Source of the DNA: an uncultured Alphaproteobacteria bacterium
GTDB taxonomy: Bacteria; Pseudomonadota; Alphaproteobacteria; Micavibrionales; UBA1664
NCBI GenBank assembly: GCA_943789475.1
Contig: CALSUG010000005.1
Coordinates: 26,694 to 90,693, forward strand
Direction: 5' to 3'
DNA length: 64,000 bases
Below, in pieces: positions 9,042 through 18,078 of the stretch. The notes under the pieces are model-generated. The model worked only from the letters and a program-made list of their open reading frames with translations. It ran no database searches and was not told where the DNA came from. The translations under genes and the position numbers were made by a program. Positions within the stretch are counted from its first letter, which is position 1. Each line of letters opens with the position of its first letter.

Positions 9042-9901
9042 ACCTGTCCTGTTTCTATCTTGTACAACTCAATCAATTGTTTTGTCACGTCGCCAACCGT
9101 AAAATCTTTGTCATCGATTTTACCAACGGCGGTTACTTCGGCGGCGGTTCCGGTCACAAAAATTTCATCTGCAGACATTAGTTCATCAACGGATATATGT
9201 TTTTCGGTAACGCTTAATCCATTATCGCGCGCTAACCCTATGATCGTTTGACGGGTAATACCATTAAGGAAACAATCGGGAATAGGAGTGAATATTTCAC
9301 CATTTTTAATCATGAATAAATTAGCACCACTGCTCTCCGCTACATATCCACGATAATCTAACATTAATGCATCGTGATATCCGTTTGATACAGATTCGTG
9401 TTTTGCCATGGTGCCAATGACGTATCCTGCGGCGCATTTACTGCTTGTCGCCGATGTATCGGGCGCTGGTTTTTTCCATTGTGATGTGTGCAGGGTAATA
9501 CCGCCTGTTCCATCAAAATATTGTCCCCATTCCCACGCGGCGATGGCAACATTGGTTGAACATGATGAAGCGCCAATGCCCATTTCTTCTGACCCTCGCC
9601 ATGCAATAGGGCGAAAATAACAATTGGTAAGGTTGTTTTTCTCCATGATGTCAAGACATGCTTGGTTGAGTGTTTCAACAGAGTAGGGGACTTCCATGCC
9701 AATTGTTTTCCCTGAATCGATGAGGCGTTGGTTGTGCTCGGTCAATTTAAATGGTTTGCTGTTATAGGCGCGTATGCCTTCAAAAACTGATCCACCATAA
9801 TGTAGGCCATGGTTAATAATATGCGTCGTGGCCGATTTCCATTCAACCATTTCACCATTTACCCAAATCCATCCATTGCGTTGATCAAAACTCATCGTCA
9901 T
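9038..9901 (-). CDS. ilvE: Branched-chain amino acid aminotransferase
   Basis: A 287-residue class IV PLP aminotransferase that makes Val, Leu and Ile from their keto acids. It opens with GWIWVNGEMVEW and HGLHYGGSVFEGIRAY, typical of IlvE. The lysine of SSKCAAGYVIG is the expected PLP Schiff-base residue. YVAESSGANLF, GITRQTIIGLA and FVTGTAAEVTAVG are the cofactor-side motifs. D-amino acid or aminodeoxychorismate lyase relatives share the fold, but the overall match favours IlvE. Translation could start at either of two close ATGs (9901 or 9895). It is divergent from the response regulator. Confidence 0.93.
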   Translation of the reverse strand: MTMSFDQRNGWIWVNGEMVEWKSATTHIINHGLHYGGSVFEGIRAYNSKPFKLTEHNQRLIDSGKTIGMEVPYSVETLNQACLDIMEKNNLTNCYFRPIAWRGSEEMGIGASSCSTNVAIAAWEWGQYFDGTGGITLHTSQWKKPAPDTSATSSKCAAGYVIGTMAKHESVSNGYHDALMLDYRGYVAESSGANLFMIKNGEIFTPIPDCFLNGITRQTIIGLARDNGLSVTEKHISVDELMSADEIFVTGTAAEVTAVGKIDDKDFTVGDVTKQLIELYKIETGQV

Positions 9902-9910
9902 TTTTATAAT
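9881..9910 (+). promoter_or_regulatory. Putative sigma70-type promoter for the response regulator
   Basis: TTGATC (9881-9886), an 18-base spacer and a consensus TATAAT (9905-9910). It lies in the ilvE/response regulator divergent region, with the -35 box inside the 5' end of ilvE. Predicted transcription would begin around 9917. Confidence 0.5.
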
Positions 9911-9929
9911 CCTGTGTTACATATTGTTT

Positions 9930-10634
9930 ATGGTTTTAAAAGCAGACATGCCACATATTTTGGCCGTTGATGATGATGATCGCATAAGGCAGTTATTGGC
10001 GCAATACCTGACTAAACATGGATACATGGTTATTACCGCGCAAGACGCGGCGCAGGCACGTGAAATATTGAAAAAATATGAATTTGATATGTGTGTATTG
10101 GATGTGATGATGCCAGGTGAAAGTGGTGTTGAATTGGCGGGGCATATACAACTTCGCTATGATATTCCGGTTTTACTGCTAACGGCAATGACAGAAACAA
10201 AAGATCGCATTGCGGGGTTAGAGGCCGGCGCGGATGATTATTTATCCAAACCGTTTGAACCGCAAGAACTCCTCCTTCGTATGCAGGCGATATTACGCCG
10301 TACGCAAAAGGCGGCACCTGAAAAAAACAGTGATGAAGAAATTTTAAGACTTAATCAACGTACATATAATACCGCGCAAAAAACAATTCATGATGGTGAT
10401 GGTAATGTGATTTCATTGACAGAGGGAGAAAGCGCATTGCTCTACGCGCTGTCACAAAAACCAAACATGCCTATTCGCCGTGAAATGTTGGCAACGCAGT
10501 TGAACTTAGACATGAATGATCGTGCCGTTGATGTGCAATTGACTAGACTTCGTAAAAAGATTGAACCTGACCCTACAAATCCATCCGTTATTCTTACCTT
10601 GCGTGGTAAGGGGTATATGTTGAAAACGATTTGA
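9930..10634 (+). CDS. OmpR/PhoB-family response regulator (PetR-like)
   Basis: A two-component response regulator of about 234 residues. The receiver domain begins MPHILAVDDDDRIRQLL, with the acidic pocket, phospho-acceptor Asp in MCVLDVMMPGESG, Thr in LLTAMTE and Lys in YLSKPFEPQEL. The C-terminal winged helix includes VQLTRLRKKIEPDPTNP and LRGKGYML. The N terminus is very like the PetR regulators of alphaproteobacteria. No histidine kinase is adjacent. The start is uncertain: ATG 9930 (after a TTG at 9924) or ATG 9948, which matches the usual family start. Targets are unknown. Confidence 0.88.
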   Translation: MVLKADMPHILAVDDDDRIRQLLAQYLTKHGYMVITAQDAAQAREILKKYEFDMCVLDVMMPGESGVELAGHIQLRYDIPVLLLTAMTETKDRIAGLEAGADDYLSKPFEPQELLLRMQAILRRTQKAAPEKNSDEEILRLNQRTYNTAQKTIHDGDGNVISLTEGESALLYALSQKPNMPIRREMLATQLNLDMNDRAVDVQLTRLRKKIEPDPTNPSVILTLRGKGYMLKTI

Positions 10635-10651
10635 TATGAAAGAATATTTTA

Positions 10652-11245
10652 ATGAATAATAATTTCCCAAAAAAGATTGTTCTCGCGTCTCATAACAAGG
10701 GGAAGGTTGCAGAGTTTCAAGATATGTTTGCAGGCATGGATGTAAAAATCATCGGCGCTGATGCTGTGGGGTTGCCTGAACCTGAAGAAACCGAAGATAC
10801 ATTTGAAGGTAATGCATTATTAAAGGCGCGCCACGCATGTGAGATAACGGCCATGCCTTGTTTAGCCGATGATAGTGGTTTAGCGGTGAATGCATTAGAT
10901 GGTGCACCAGGGATTTATTCTGCGCGATGGGCTGGCCCAAACAAAGACTTTGCGATGGCGATGAAAAAGGTATCTGACGATATTGGGGATAATTCGGACA
11001 AAGGGGCACAATTTGTTGCGGTGCTTGCGCTGGTTATGCCTGATGGTACGGAATATGTGGCGCGAGGTGAAGTCGATGGTGATATTACTTATCCACCACG
11101 TGGAGCACATGGGTTTGGATATGATCCTATCTTTGTACCAAGTGGCGAATCACAAACATTCGCCGAATTAGGTAAGGGCGGAAAAGAAAAACACTCTCAT
11201 CGTAAACGTGCATTCTTGGCATTAAAACAATTGCTTGCGAAGTAA
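10652..11245 (+). CDS. rdgB: Non-canonical purine NTP pyrophosphatase (RdgB/HAM1)
   Basis: A 197-residue Ham1-family enzyme that removes XTP, dITP and ITP from the nucleotide pool. It shows LASHNKGKVAEFQ at the N terminus, ADDSGLAVNALDGAPGIYSARWAG in the middle, FGYDPIFVPSGE, and KHSHRKRA at the C terminus. All are conserved at normal spacing. It follows the response regulator by 17 bases and may be transcribed with it. In many alphaproteobacteria rdgB lies near rph or hemN; neither is visible here. Confidence 0.95.
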   Translation: MNNNFPKKIVLASHNKGKVAEFQDMFAGMDVKIIGADAVGLPEPEETEDTFEGNALLKARHACEITAMPCLADDSGLAVNALDGAPGIYSARWAGPNKDFAMAMKKVSDDIGDNSDKGAQFVAVLALVMPDGTEYVARGEVDGDITYPPRGAHGFGYDPIFVPSGESQTFAELGKGGKEKHSHRKRAFLALKQLLAK

Positions 11246-11307
11246 TATTTTCCTTAGTTTAATTAATATATGTGGACATAATGTTTTGTGTAGGGTATAT
11301 GTTTTAC

Positions 11308-11628
11308 ATGATAGATATAAATTCTTTATTGTCCATAACGGATAGTGAGCAAGCAGGGGCGCAGAATATTCTCGTTTCTGTGTTTTGTTCAATTGCCGGT
11401 GCTCCTACTTTAAAAGGGGATGATGAAGACACAGTTTCAGCGCGCGTTAATTTTTTACATGCGATGGTTGGTGGATTTATCGATAAAGATGCGATGGGGA
11501 ATAGCCCATTTTATCGCCAAACCTTAGATGATTTAGATGGTAAGAGTCCATTAGAATTAGCGCGTGAAAGCCAAGACGGATTAAAAAGAGTAGTGTCATA
11601 TGTTCTACGACACTACAACACAATGTAG
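11308..11628 (+). CDS. Small protein with an ankyrin-like C terminus
   Basis: A protein of about 106 residues. The last half (DKDAMGNSPFYRQTLDDLDGKSPLELARESQDG) resembles one and a half ankyrin repeats: the G-x-S/T-P-L-x-x-A pattern is present at GKSPLELA. Specific function is unknown; ankyrin repeats usually mediate protein binding. The start is uncertain, since ATGs at 11272, 11299 and 11308 share the frame. The last is preferred because the upstream residues (MDIMFCVGYMFY) look like leader translation. It ends 3 bases before the convergent grxC stop. Confidence 0.55.
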   Translation: MIDINSLLSITDSEQAGAQNILVSVFCSIAGAPTLKGDDEDTVSARVNFLHAMVGGFIDKDAMGNSPFYRQTLDDLDGKSPLELARESQDGLKRVVSYVLRHYNTM

Positions 11629-11631
11629 AAA

Positions 11632-11889
11632 TTAGGCGTTTAGGATTGTATCTAATTCACCTTTTGCTTCTAACGCATGGATGTCATCGCATCCACCGAT
11701 GTGAACATCATCAATAAAAATTTGTGGAACGCTTTTTGGGCCGCCTGTACGTTCTACCATTTTTGCGCGTGCATCGTCGTCACCTTGAATCATGTATTCG
11801 GTATAATCAACATCCTTCATATCCAATAATTGTTTTGCGCGTGTGCAAAATGGGCATGTTTTCCATGTGTAGATTTCTATTTTAGCCAT
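11632..11889 (-). CDS. grxC: Glutaredoxin 3
   Basis: An 85-residue dithiol glutaredoxin that reduces disulfides with glutathione. The active site CPFC is at residues 12-15. The cis-proline segment is KSVPQIFI and the glutathione-binding GGCDD follows. The start at 11889 (MAKIEIYTW) is the family-like start, and an ATG six bases upstream is possible. It is divergent from the UbiH-like gene. Proximity to comF and the BioC-like methyltransferase is a known alphaproteobacterial neighbourhood. Confidence 0.93.
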   Translation of the reverse strand: MAKIEIYTWKTCPFCTRAKQLLDMKDVDYTEYMIQGDDDARAKMVERTGGPKSVPQIFIDDVHIGGCDDIHALEAKGELDTILNA

Positions 11890-11943
11890 TATCAATGTCT
11901 CACTTTCCTAGTAATGTATTCGATAAGGATAAAATATATAGCG

Positions 11944-13104
11944 ATGAAAAAAAGTAAAGTCACAATTATAGGGGCGGGGGTGCCTGGGTTATCATTGGCC
12001 CTTATTCTGGCGGATAAAGATGTTGATGTGACATTGGTGGATAAAAATAAATTGCTAGTACACGATGATATAAAACCATCCGCGCGCACCGTGGCATTAA
12101 TGAATGGGTCATTGGATGTGTTAAGATGTGCGAATGTCTGGCCCGAGTTTGAAAATCAATCGACACGCCTTGCAACATTATCGGTGATAGATGATAGCCA
12201 TTTTCCACGTGGAATTGAGAATATGGTGCGTGAAGATTTTAAAGCGAGTGAGCTTGATTTGGCAGAATTTGGATATAATATTCCATTGTTGCCGTTGACC
12301 GTTGCCTTGGCCGATAAGGCAAAATTACACGACAATATTACGATTATGGATGGTGTTGATGTTGATCAGGGGCATGATGTGATTGTGAATGCCGATTTGG
12401 TTGTTGGTGCGGATGGGCGGCGTTCAACGGTTCGAGAGTGGGCGGGAATAAATGCTGCACAAAAGGATTATGGGCAAAGCGCAATCACATGCGTAATTTC
12501 GCACTCTCAATCGCACGATGACACATCGACAGAATTTCACCGCACTGGTGGGCCATGTGCATTTGTCCCCTGCGGTGATAATACAAGCGCGGTTGTGTGG
12601 GTTGAAAAAACGGATGATGCAAACGAATTTTTGAAATTACCACGTGCGGCATTTATATCGGCATTGCAGGAACGATCACGTGGAATTTTGGGGCAAATTG
12701 ATATGATTGTTGATCCTGTGTCATGGCCACTCATGACGTTAAAGGCAGATCGATTAATTGCACCGAAAATCGCGTTGATTGCCGAGGCTGCGCATGTTTT
12801 GTCACCCATTGGGGCGCAGGGGTTGAATATCTCCCTTCGTGATGTTGAAGTTCTTGCCAATACTGTTTTGAAAGCTGTGAAGGCAGGGCGAGATATTGGA
12901 TCGATGAATGTTTTAAAAACATATGAACGTCGTCGTCACCGTGATGTGACATCACGTCATTTTGGTGTGAATATGCTCAACCAAATGGTCGCGAATGATA
13001 ATGTTATTTTGCGCGAAATGAGACGGTTTGGCCTGCGCGCGATAAAATACGCAGGACCATTGCGTAAGTTGTTGATGAAGGAAGGTCTTGCGCCCAAAGG
13101 TTAA
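11944..13104 (+). CDS. UbiH/UbiF-family FAD-dependent monooxygenase
   Basis: A 386-residue flavoprotein hydroxylase of the UbiH/UbiF/VisC group, most likely acting on a ubiquinone precursor ring. The FAD-binding Rossmann motif IIGAGVPGLSLALIL is at the N terminus, the DG motif is VVGADGRRSTVREWAGI, and the second FAD motif reads IALIAEAAHVLSPIGAQGLN. That last motif normally starts GDAAH; here Ala-Glu replaces Gly-Asp, so one FAD ribityl contact may differ. The start at 11944 is chosen because 38 upstream in-frame codons encode an unrelated Cys/aromatic stretch overlapping grxC. It converges with comF by four bases. Confidence 0.85.
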   Translation: MKKSKVTIIGAGVPGLSLALILADKDVDVTLVDKNKLLVHDDIKPSARTVALMNGSLDVLRCANVWPEFENQSTRLATLSVIDDSHFPRGIENMVREDFKASELDLAEFGYNIPLLPLTVALADKAKLHDNITIMDGVDVDQGHDVIVNADLVVGADGRRSTVREWAGINAAQKDYGQSAITCVISHSQSHDDTSTEFHRTGGPCAFVPCGDNTSAVVWVEKTDDANEFLKLPRAAFISALQERSRGILGQIDMIVDPVSWPLMTLKADRLIAPKIALIAEAAHVLSPIGAQGLNISLRDVEVLANTVLKAVKAGRDIGSMNVLKTYERRRHRDVTSRHFGVNMLNQMVANDNVILREMRRFGLRAIKYAGPLRKLLMKEGLAPKG

Positions 13105-13841
13105 TCTTTAACTGTTCGCGCAAGGGTGAGGCAGTTAACTTCTGATGCGCCTGCATTATAGAGTGTTTTTGCGCATTCGTTTAATGTTGCGCCAGTTGTA
13201 TAAACATCATCGATAAGTAGGATTTTTTTACCTTCTATATTGTGTTTGGGGTTTGTTTTAAACGCGCGACTAACATTCGTCTTTCGATCTTTTGCTTTCT
13301 TGTGCCCTTGTGGAATTGTGTTTTTCACACGGGTTAATATGACGGGAATATAATTAATATCAGGGTAATGCTTGCTCAATTCTCGTCCTATAAGGTCTGA
13401 TTGGTTATATCGTCGCTTGATCAAACGCATTGTGTGTAATGGCACGGGGGTGATGATGTTGGTGTTTTTTAACAATTCATGACCTGCTTGTTTTAACCAC
13501 GGGATGAAAGCCTTTACCGCGTGTGTTTGATCACCATGTTTGAACCGTAATATGATTTCGCGGGAGGTATCGTCATAGGCGAGGGCAGATCGATTTTGAT
13601 TATATGTTGGTGGATTATCGATGCAATGACCACATGATAGGTGCGATGCCTCGAATTCAAACGGTGTGCCGCATCGTTCGCAATAGGGGGCGTTGATGAA
13701 ATTGAGTGATGACCAATATTGTGGATCGACCATGCCTAATTTATCAACAGGTTCACCCGTTGCGGGACACAAAGGCGGTAACAAAAAATCAGCAATTTTA
13801 TCACATATGATTTTGGTGTGTTTTGTTACGTGCAAAGACAT
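13101..13841 (-). CDS. comF: ComF-family phosphoribosyltransferase-like protein
   Basis: A 246-residue ComF protein: an N-terminal double zinc-finger region (LCPATGEP, YCERCGTPF, LSCGHC) followed by a type I phosphoribosyltransferase fold with LLIDDVYTTGATLNEC as the PRPP loop. In naturally competent bacteria ComF helps handle incoming single-stranded DNA; in others its role is unclear. The start at 13841 (MSLHVTKH) gives the usual N terminus. Only 17 bases separate it from the divergent methyltransferase ATG, so any promoters for the two genes must overlap coding sequence. Confidence 0.88.
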   Translation of the reverse strand: MSLHVTKHTKIICDKIADFLLPPLCPATGEPVDKLGMVDPQYWSSLNFINAPYCERCGTPFEFEASHLSCGHCIDNPPTYNQNRSALAYDDTSREIILRFKHGDQTHAVKAFIPWLKQAGHELLKNTNIITPVPLHTMRLIKRRYNQSDLIGRELSKHYPDINYIPVILTRVKNTIPQGHKKAKDRKTNVSRAFKTNPKHNIEGKKILLIDDVYTTGATLNECAKTLYNAGASEVNCLTLARTVKD

Positions 13842-13858
13842 GGTATTGGTTATGGCAT

Positions 13859-14659
13859 ATGAAACCGATTTTTGATATTGAAAAAATAAGGCGCAATCGC
13901 GCATATGCACGTGATCACATCACGGGGCATGATTTTTTGTTTGGAAAGGCCGCGACGCGTTTGATTGATAATTTGAAAGATATCCAACGTGCCTTTGAAA
14001 ATATCCTGATTGTGGGTGAACGTGGATCGCATATTATCGCGGATCATTTTGAGGGTAAAAGTATTACGATTTATGATGTGATCGATGGTGGTAATGAAGT
14101 TCCCAAATATGACACAGGCCAATTTGATTGTATCGTGGCATTGCCGTATTTGCATTGTGTGAATGATGTTCCTGGTTTTTTATTCGCAATGAAACATTAT
14201 TTAAAACCGGATGGTTTGTTTTTATGTGCGTTTTTTGGTGGGCAATCATTACAAGAATTGCGGACATGTATCACGGCGGCGGAATTAGAAATGACAGGCG
14301 GTGGATCACAACATATCCATCCAATGATTGATCATTACCAATATGCAGGGTTATTGCAACGCGCAAATTTTGCATTGCCCGTCGTGGATTTTGATCGTGT
14401 GATTGTTGAATATAGTGACCTTAATAATTTGTACATCGATCTTCAAAATATGGGGGAATCAAACGCATTATTTAATCGAAATCAAAACATTAAAAATGAA
14501 AAACAACATATTAAAAATATTTATAAAAATAGATTTTTTAATGATGGATTTATTGTGACATTTGATATTGTTTTTGGAATTGGATGGCAGGCGCATGAAA
14601 GCCAACAAAAACCGGCCAAACGTGGAAGCGGTCAGGTCAGTTTGAGTGAGATTTTATAG
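13859..14659 (+). CDS. BioC/NDUFAF5-like SAM-dependent methyltransferase
   Basis: A 266-residue class I methyltransferase-like protein. Its beginning, [17 protein letters not shown] then [15 protein letters not shown], matches the alphaproteobacterial BioC/NDUFAF5 family, whose mitochondrial member acts on complex I subunit NDUFS7. Motif I is degenerate ([15 protein letters not shown] instead of a Gly-rich loop), a feature often seen in this subfamily. [20 protein letters not shown] is the motif IV/post-IV region. Substrate is uncertain (malonyl-ACP, complex I or other). The gene is followed by lipB after 8 bases, which supports an operon. Confidence 0.75.
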   Translation: MKPIFDIEKIRRNRAYARDHITGHDFLFGKAATRLIDNLKDIQRAFENILIVGERGSHIIADHFEGKSITIYDVIDGGNEVPKYDTGQFDCIVALPYLHCVNDVPGFLFAMKHYLKPDGLFLCAFFGGQSLQELRTCITAAELEMTGGGSQHIHPMIDHYQYAGLLQRANFALPVVDFDRVIVEYSDLNNLYIDLQNMGESNALFNRNQNIKNEKQHIKNIYKNRFFNDGFIVTFDIVFGIGWQAHESQQKPAKRGSGQVSLSEIL

Positions 14660-14667
14660 GCGTTGGT

Positions 14668-15282
14668 ATGAAATTTATTGATAAAAATTTTCAAGAATAC
14701 GAACCATGTTTATCTGCGATGGAGGCCACGGTTTCGGATATTCATGCAGGTGAAGATGACGATCAAATTTGGTTGTTGGAACATCCATCACTGTATACCG
14801 CGGGGACAAGTGCAAATAAAAATGATTTGTTGAGCTCGCAATTTCCCGTTTATGAAACGGGACGTGGTGGTGAATATACGTACCATGGTCCAGGGCAACG
14901 TGTGGCCTATGTCATGATGGATTTGAAAAAGGTTTCGCAAACGCCTGATATCAAAAAATATATCTGGATGTTGGAGGAATGGATCATTCGAACATTATCT
15001 GAATTTGATATTAAGGGCGAACGGCGCGAAGGGCGTGTTGGGATTTGGGTTGTTATGCCAGATGGTCGTGAATCCAAAATTGCGGCGATTGGTGTACGTA
15101 TTCGCCATTGGATTACATTTCATGGCATTGCGATTAACCTTAATCCAGACCTTTCTCATTTTGGTGGAATTGTACCATGTGGTATTTCAAACCATGGTGT
15201 TACATGTATTAATGATTTGAACCCCAATGTGTCCATGGATGATTTGGACGCCGCGTTAAAACGCAAATGGGTTGGGTATTAA
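14668..15282 (+). CDS. lipB: Octanoyl-[ACP]:protein N-octanoyltransferase LipB
   Basis: A 204-residue LipB, which transfers octanoate from ACP to lipoyl domains of 2-oxoacid dehydrogenases and GcvH. The signature [16 protein letters not shown] is at about residues 69-84. The catalytic Lys is in [10 protein letters not shown] and the thioester-forming Cys in [14 protein letters not shown]. Length is slightly short for the family but no motif is missing. It follows the BioC-like methyltransferase by 8 bases. LipA is not in this window. Confidence 0.95.
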   Translation: MKFIDKNFQEYEPCLSAMEATVSDIHAGEDDDQIWLLEHPSLYTAGTSANKNDLLSSQFPVYETGRGGEYTYHGPGQRVAYVMMDLKKVSQTPDIKKYIWMLEEWIIRTLSEFDIKGERREGRVGIWVVMPDGRESKIAAIGVRIRHWITFHGIAINLNPDLSHFGGIVPCGISNHGVTCINDLNPNVSMDDLDAALKRKWVGY

Positions 15283-15333
15283 ATTCTCACTATCATGGAA
15301 AACATATCCCTCATGCGATAGAATGCGCAGAAC

Positions 15334-17064
15334 ATGAAGAAAAATATTTGTAATTTTTTGAATTTATTTAACCGCAAGGATTATATTTCCATGGCGGGTT
15401 TGTTGTTATTAATGATTGTTGGTGCGACGTTAGAAATGGCGGGATTAACCGTTCTTGTTCCAATCATTGATGTTATATCAAACCCAGAAAAATTAAATAA
15501 TAACGAAACATATGAAATGATTTATACGATCATTGGTGCAGATTCTTTAAAAAGTTTTATATTGCGTTTATCCGCGGTCGTTGTGACGTACATCGTGTGT
15601 AAAAATTTATTTTTGGCATATGTTAGTTTGCGTCAGGCAAAATTTATCAAAAACAAGGAAATCCAAACGACCAATCGTTTGTTGGCATCCTATTTATTCA
15701 AACCCTATTTGGAAATGTCACATCGCAACAGTGCAGATCTTATTCGTAATATTAACCAAGAGGTTAATTACGCATTCACAATTGTTGTGCAGCCATTGTT
15801 TATCTTGATATCTGAAATTTTTGTCGTGATGGCCTTACTCACATTGATGGTTGTCGTTTCACCAGGGGCAACATTGCTGGCGTTTTGTATTTTGGCATGT
15901 GGAGTTTTATTCTTTTTATTATGTGTCAAAAAAATTATTAATAAATTTGGTTCTCAACGTCAAAATGCGCGGGGGCGTATGATTGAGTGGGCGACGCAGG
16001 CTCTCTATTCGCTGAAAGAATTGTTAGTCGCGCGAAAGGAAAAATATTTCCTTGATCGTTTTGATGAACAAGCGCAAAAAACGAAACAAGCCGAAACATT
16101 TGATATGGCGATGGGACGCATCCCTGTTTTATTTATCGAAGTTTTTGCAATCGCGACAATGTTGTTGGTGATGATTTATATTTTCTTAAATGAAGAAAAT
16201 TTTATTGCAACATTATCACTATTTGCCTTGGTTCTATTACGTTTGATGCCAACGATGAATAGGGTGACCGTGTGTGCATCACGCATTCGTTTTTATTGGC
16301 CATCATTGAATGCCGTTTCACAAGATTTGGAAAAGTGCACGATGGGGGAGGTTTCAAAAAAAACGCCACGAAAATTGAATTTCAAAGAGAGTTTTAACAT
16401 TGAAGATGTTTCTTTTACCTATCCTGCAACGGATAATGCCGTTTTAAAAAATGTATCGTTAAAGATTCCGAAAGGGAAAATTATATCAATCGTTGGGGCA
16501 TCAGGATCAGGGAAAACGACATTTATGGACATCATGTTAGGGTTGTTGTCCCCACAATCGGGTAAGATGATTTTGGATGGTAAGGACATTACGAAGAAAA
16601 TTGATGGGTTTCGCAATATGGTCAGTTACCTTCCGCAATCAGTGTATTTGTTGAACGCAACGATCCGTGAAAATATTGCCTTTGGTGTTGAGCCATCAAA
16701 AATAAAAAATAAAAAAATAAATGATATTTTGAAAAAGGTTGGTTTGGACGGTATGGTTCAGTCATTGCCTGATGGGTTGAATACGCCCATTGGCGACATC
16801 TCGAAAAAGATATCTGGGGGACAACAGCAACGTATCGGTATCGCACGTGCGCTTTATCATGATAAGGATATTTTGTTTTTGGACGAAGCAACAGCGGGGT
16901 TAGACCCAAAGGTTGAAAAAAAAATTTGTGATACATTAAAATCATTAACACCCGAGGTCACGATTATTTCGATTTCGCATCAGGATGCATTGATCAATAT
17001 TGCAGATGAAATTTATACGATGAACAAGGGCGTTCTGAAATCAAAAGGAAAGAAAAAGAAATGA
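15334..17064 (+). CDS. ABC-type flippase/exporter, PglK/MsbA-like
   Basis: A 576-residue half-transporter that combines an exporter-type membrane domain (about residues 15-330, five to six hydrophobic helices) with an ATPase domain. Walker A is GASGSGKTT, the signature is KISGGQQQRIGIARAL, and Walker B is DILFLDEATAGLDP, with the switch His in SISHQD. Similarity in length and layout to PglK, which flips lipid-linked oligosaccharide, and its position ahead of methyltransferase and glycan genes suggest export of a lipid-linked glycan. MsbA-like lipid A transport is an alternative. Its stop overlaps the next ATG by four bases. No ribosome binding site is seen upstream. Confidence 0.82.
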   Translation: MKKNICNFLNLFNRKDYISMAGLLLLMIVGATLEMAGLTVLVPIIDVISNPEKLNNNETYEMIYTIIGADSLKSFILRLSAVVVTYIVCKNLFLAYVSLRQAKFIKNKEIQTTNRLLASYLFKPYLEMSHRNSADLIRNINQEVNYAFTIVVQPLFILISEIFVVMALLTLMVVVSPGATLLAFCILACGVLFFLLCVKKIINKFGSQRQNARGRMIEWATQALYSLKELLVARKEKYFLDRFDEQAQKTKQAETFDMAMGRIPVLFIEVFAIATMLLVMIYIFLNEENFIATLSLFALVLLRLMPTMNRVTVCASRIRFYWPSLNAVSQDLEKCTMGEVSKKTPRKLNFKESFNIEDVSFTYPATDNAVLKNVSLKIPKGKIISIVGASGSGKTTFMDIMLGLLSPQSGKMILDGKDITKKIDGFRNMVSYLPQSVYLLNATIRENIAFGVEPSKIKNKKINDILKKVGLDGMVQSLPDGLNTPIGDISKKISGGQQQRIGIARALYHDKDILFLDEATAGLDPKVEKKICDTLKSLTPEVTIISISHQDALINIADEIYTMNKGVLKSKGKKKK

Positions 17065-18074
17065 GTGCGCAAAATCAATCATTAAACGAAAATGATATTC
17101 GTCCTGATGATTTAATGGATGAACAGAAAAAGAGAATGCTTGCCGATATTGATTATCTTCTCGGTTTTCGCGATCAATTTGTTGATGTTGGGTGCCCTGC
17201 CTGTAAATCAACAAGTTATCGATTTGTCTTTGAAAAATTTTCCATGAATTACAATACGTGCGAAGACTGTGACACGCTTTATATCTCACCGCGTCCGACA
17301 CCTGAAATTTTGGGGAAATTTTATGCTAACTCGGTAAATTACGAATATTGGGCAACACATATTTTTCCAGCGAGTGAAGAGGCGCGCACAGAAAAAATTT
17401 TCCGTCCACGAGCGGAGCGTGTTCGTGATCTATGTGCGAAATATGACATGGCACCTGAAACTATGGTGGAAATTGGTGCAGGGTTTGGAACATTCGGTAG
17501 TGAGGTTGAGAAGTTGCATCTTGTTGATCGTTTTGTTGCTGTTGAGCCATCCAATTCATTGGCAAAAAAATGTAGTGACCGTGGTTTAGAAACCATGAAT
17601 ATGCCCATTGAAGAAACAAATTTTGAAGATAACAGTGTTGATGTTGTTTGTAGTTTCGAGGTAATCGAACATATTTTTGACCCATCATCTATTTTCGAAA
17701 CATGTCATCGTATTTTACGTCCGGGTGGATTGGTTATTGTGACAAATCCAAATGGTCATGGATTTGACGTGGTTGCGGCACCTCAACATTCGACAACTGT
17801 GGATGTTGAGCATTTGAATTATTATAATCCAAAATCAATGCGCGTCATGTTTGAACGTACAGGATTTGAAGTGGTGGAGGTCATGACGCCGGGCGTTTTG
17901 GATGCCGAATTGCTGCATAAAATGTTTGTCTCGGGTGAGATGAAAAAAGAAGATAATCCATTTCTTTATCAAATTTTGGTTGAAAAGTGGGAGGAAACTC
18001 GTGATGATTTCCAAGAATTTTTAGTGAAACATAATTTATCATCCCATATGTGGACGATAGCAAGAAAGGTTTAG
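17061..18074 (+). CDS. Class I SAM-dependent methyltransferase with N-terminal zinc ribbon
   Basis: A 337-residue protein with an N-terminal four-cysteine ribbon (GCPACKS and TCEDCDT, about residues 46-70). A Rossmann methyltransferase domain follows, with motif I MVEIGAGFGTFGSEV, VDVVCSFEVIEHIFDP and LRPGGLVIVTNPNG. This arrangement is common among methyltransferases of O-antigen and capsule loci that methylate deoxysugars. It is translationally coupled to the ABC transporter (ATGA overlap) and followed by another methyltransferase after 4 bases, so the three form an operon. The acceptor sugar is not known. Confidence 0.8.
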   Translation: MSAQNQSLNENDIRPDDLMDEQKKRMLADIDYLLGFRDQFVDVGCPACKSTSYRFVFEKFSMNYNTCEDCDTLYISPRPTPEILGKFYANSVNYEYWATHIFPASEEARTEKIFRPRAERVRDLCAKYDMAPETMVEIGAGFGTFGSEVEKLHLVDRFVAVEPSNSLAKKCSDRGLETMNMPIEETNFEDNSVDVVCSFEVIEHIFDPSSIFETCHRILRPGGLVIVTNPNGHGFDVVAAPQHSTTVDVEHLNYYNPKSMRVMFERTGFEVVEVMTPGVLDAELLHKMFVSGEMKKEDNPFLYQILVEKWEETRDDFQEFLVKHNLSSHMWTIARKV

Positions 18075-18078
18075 TTTA

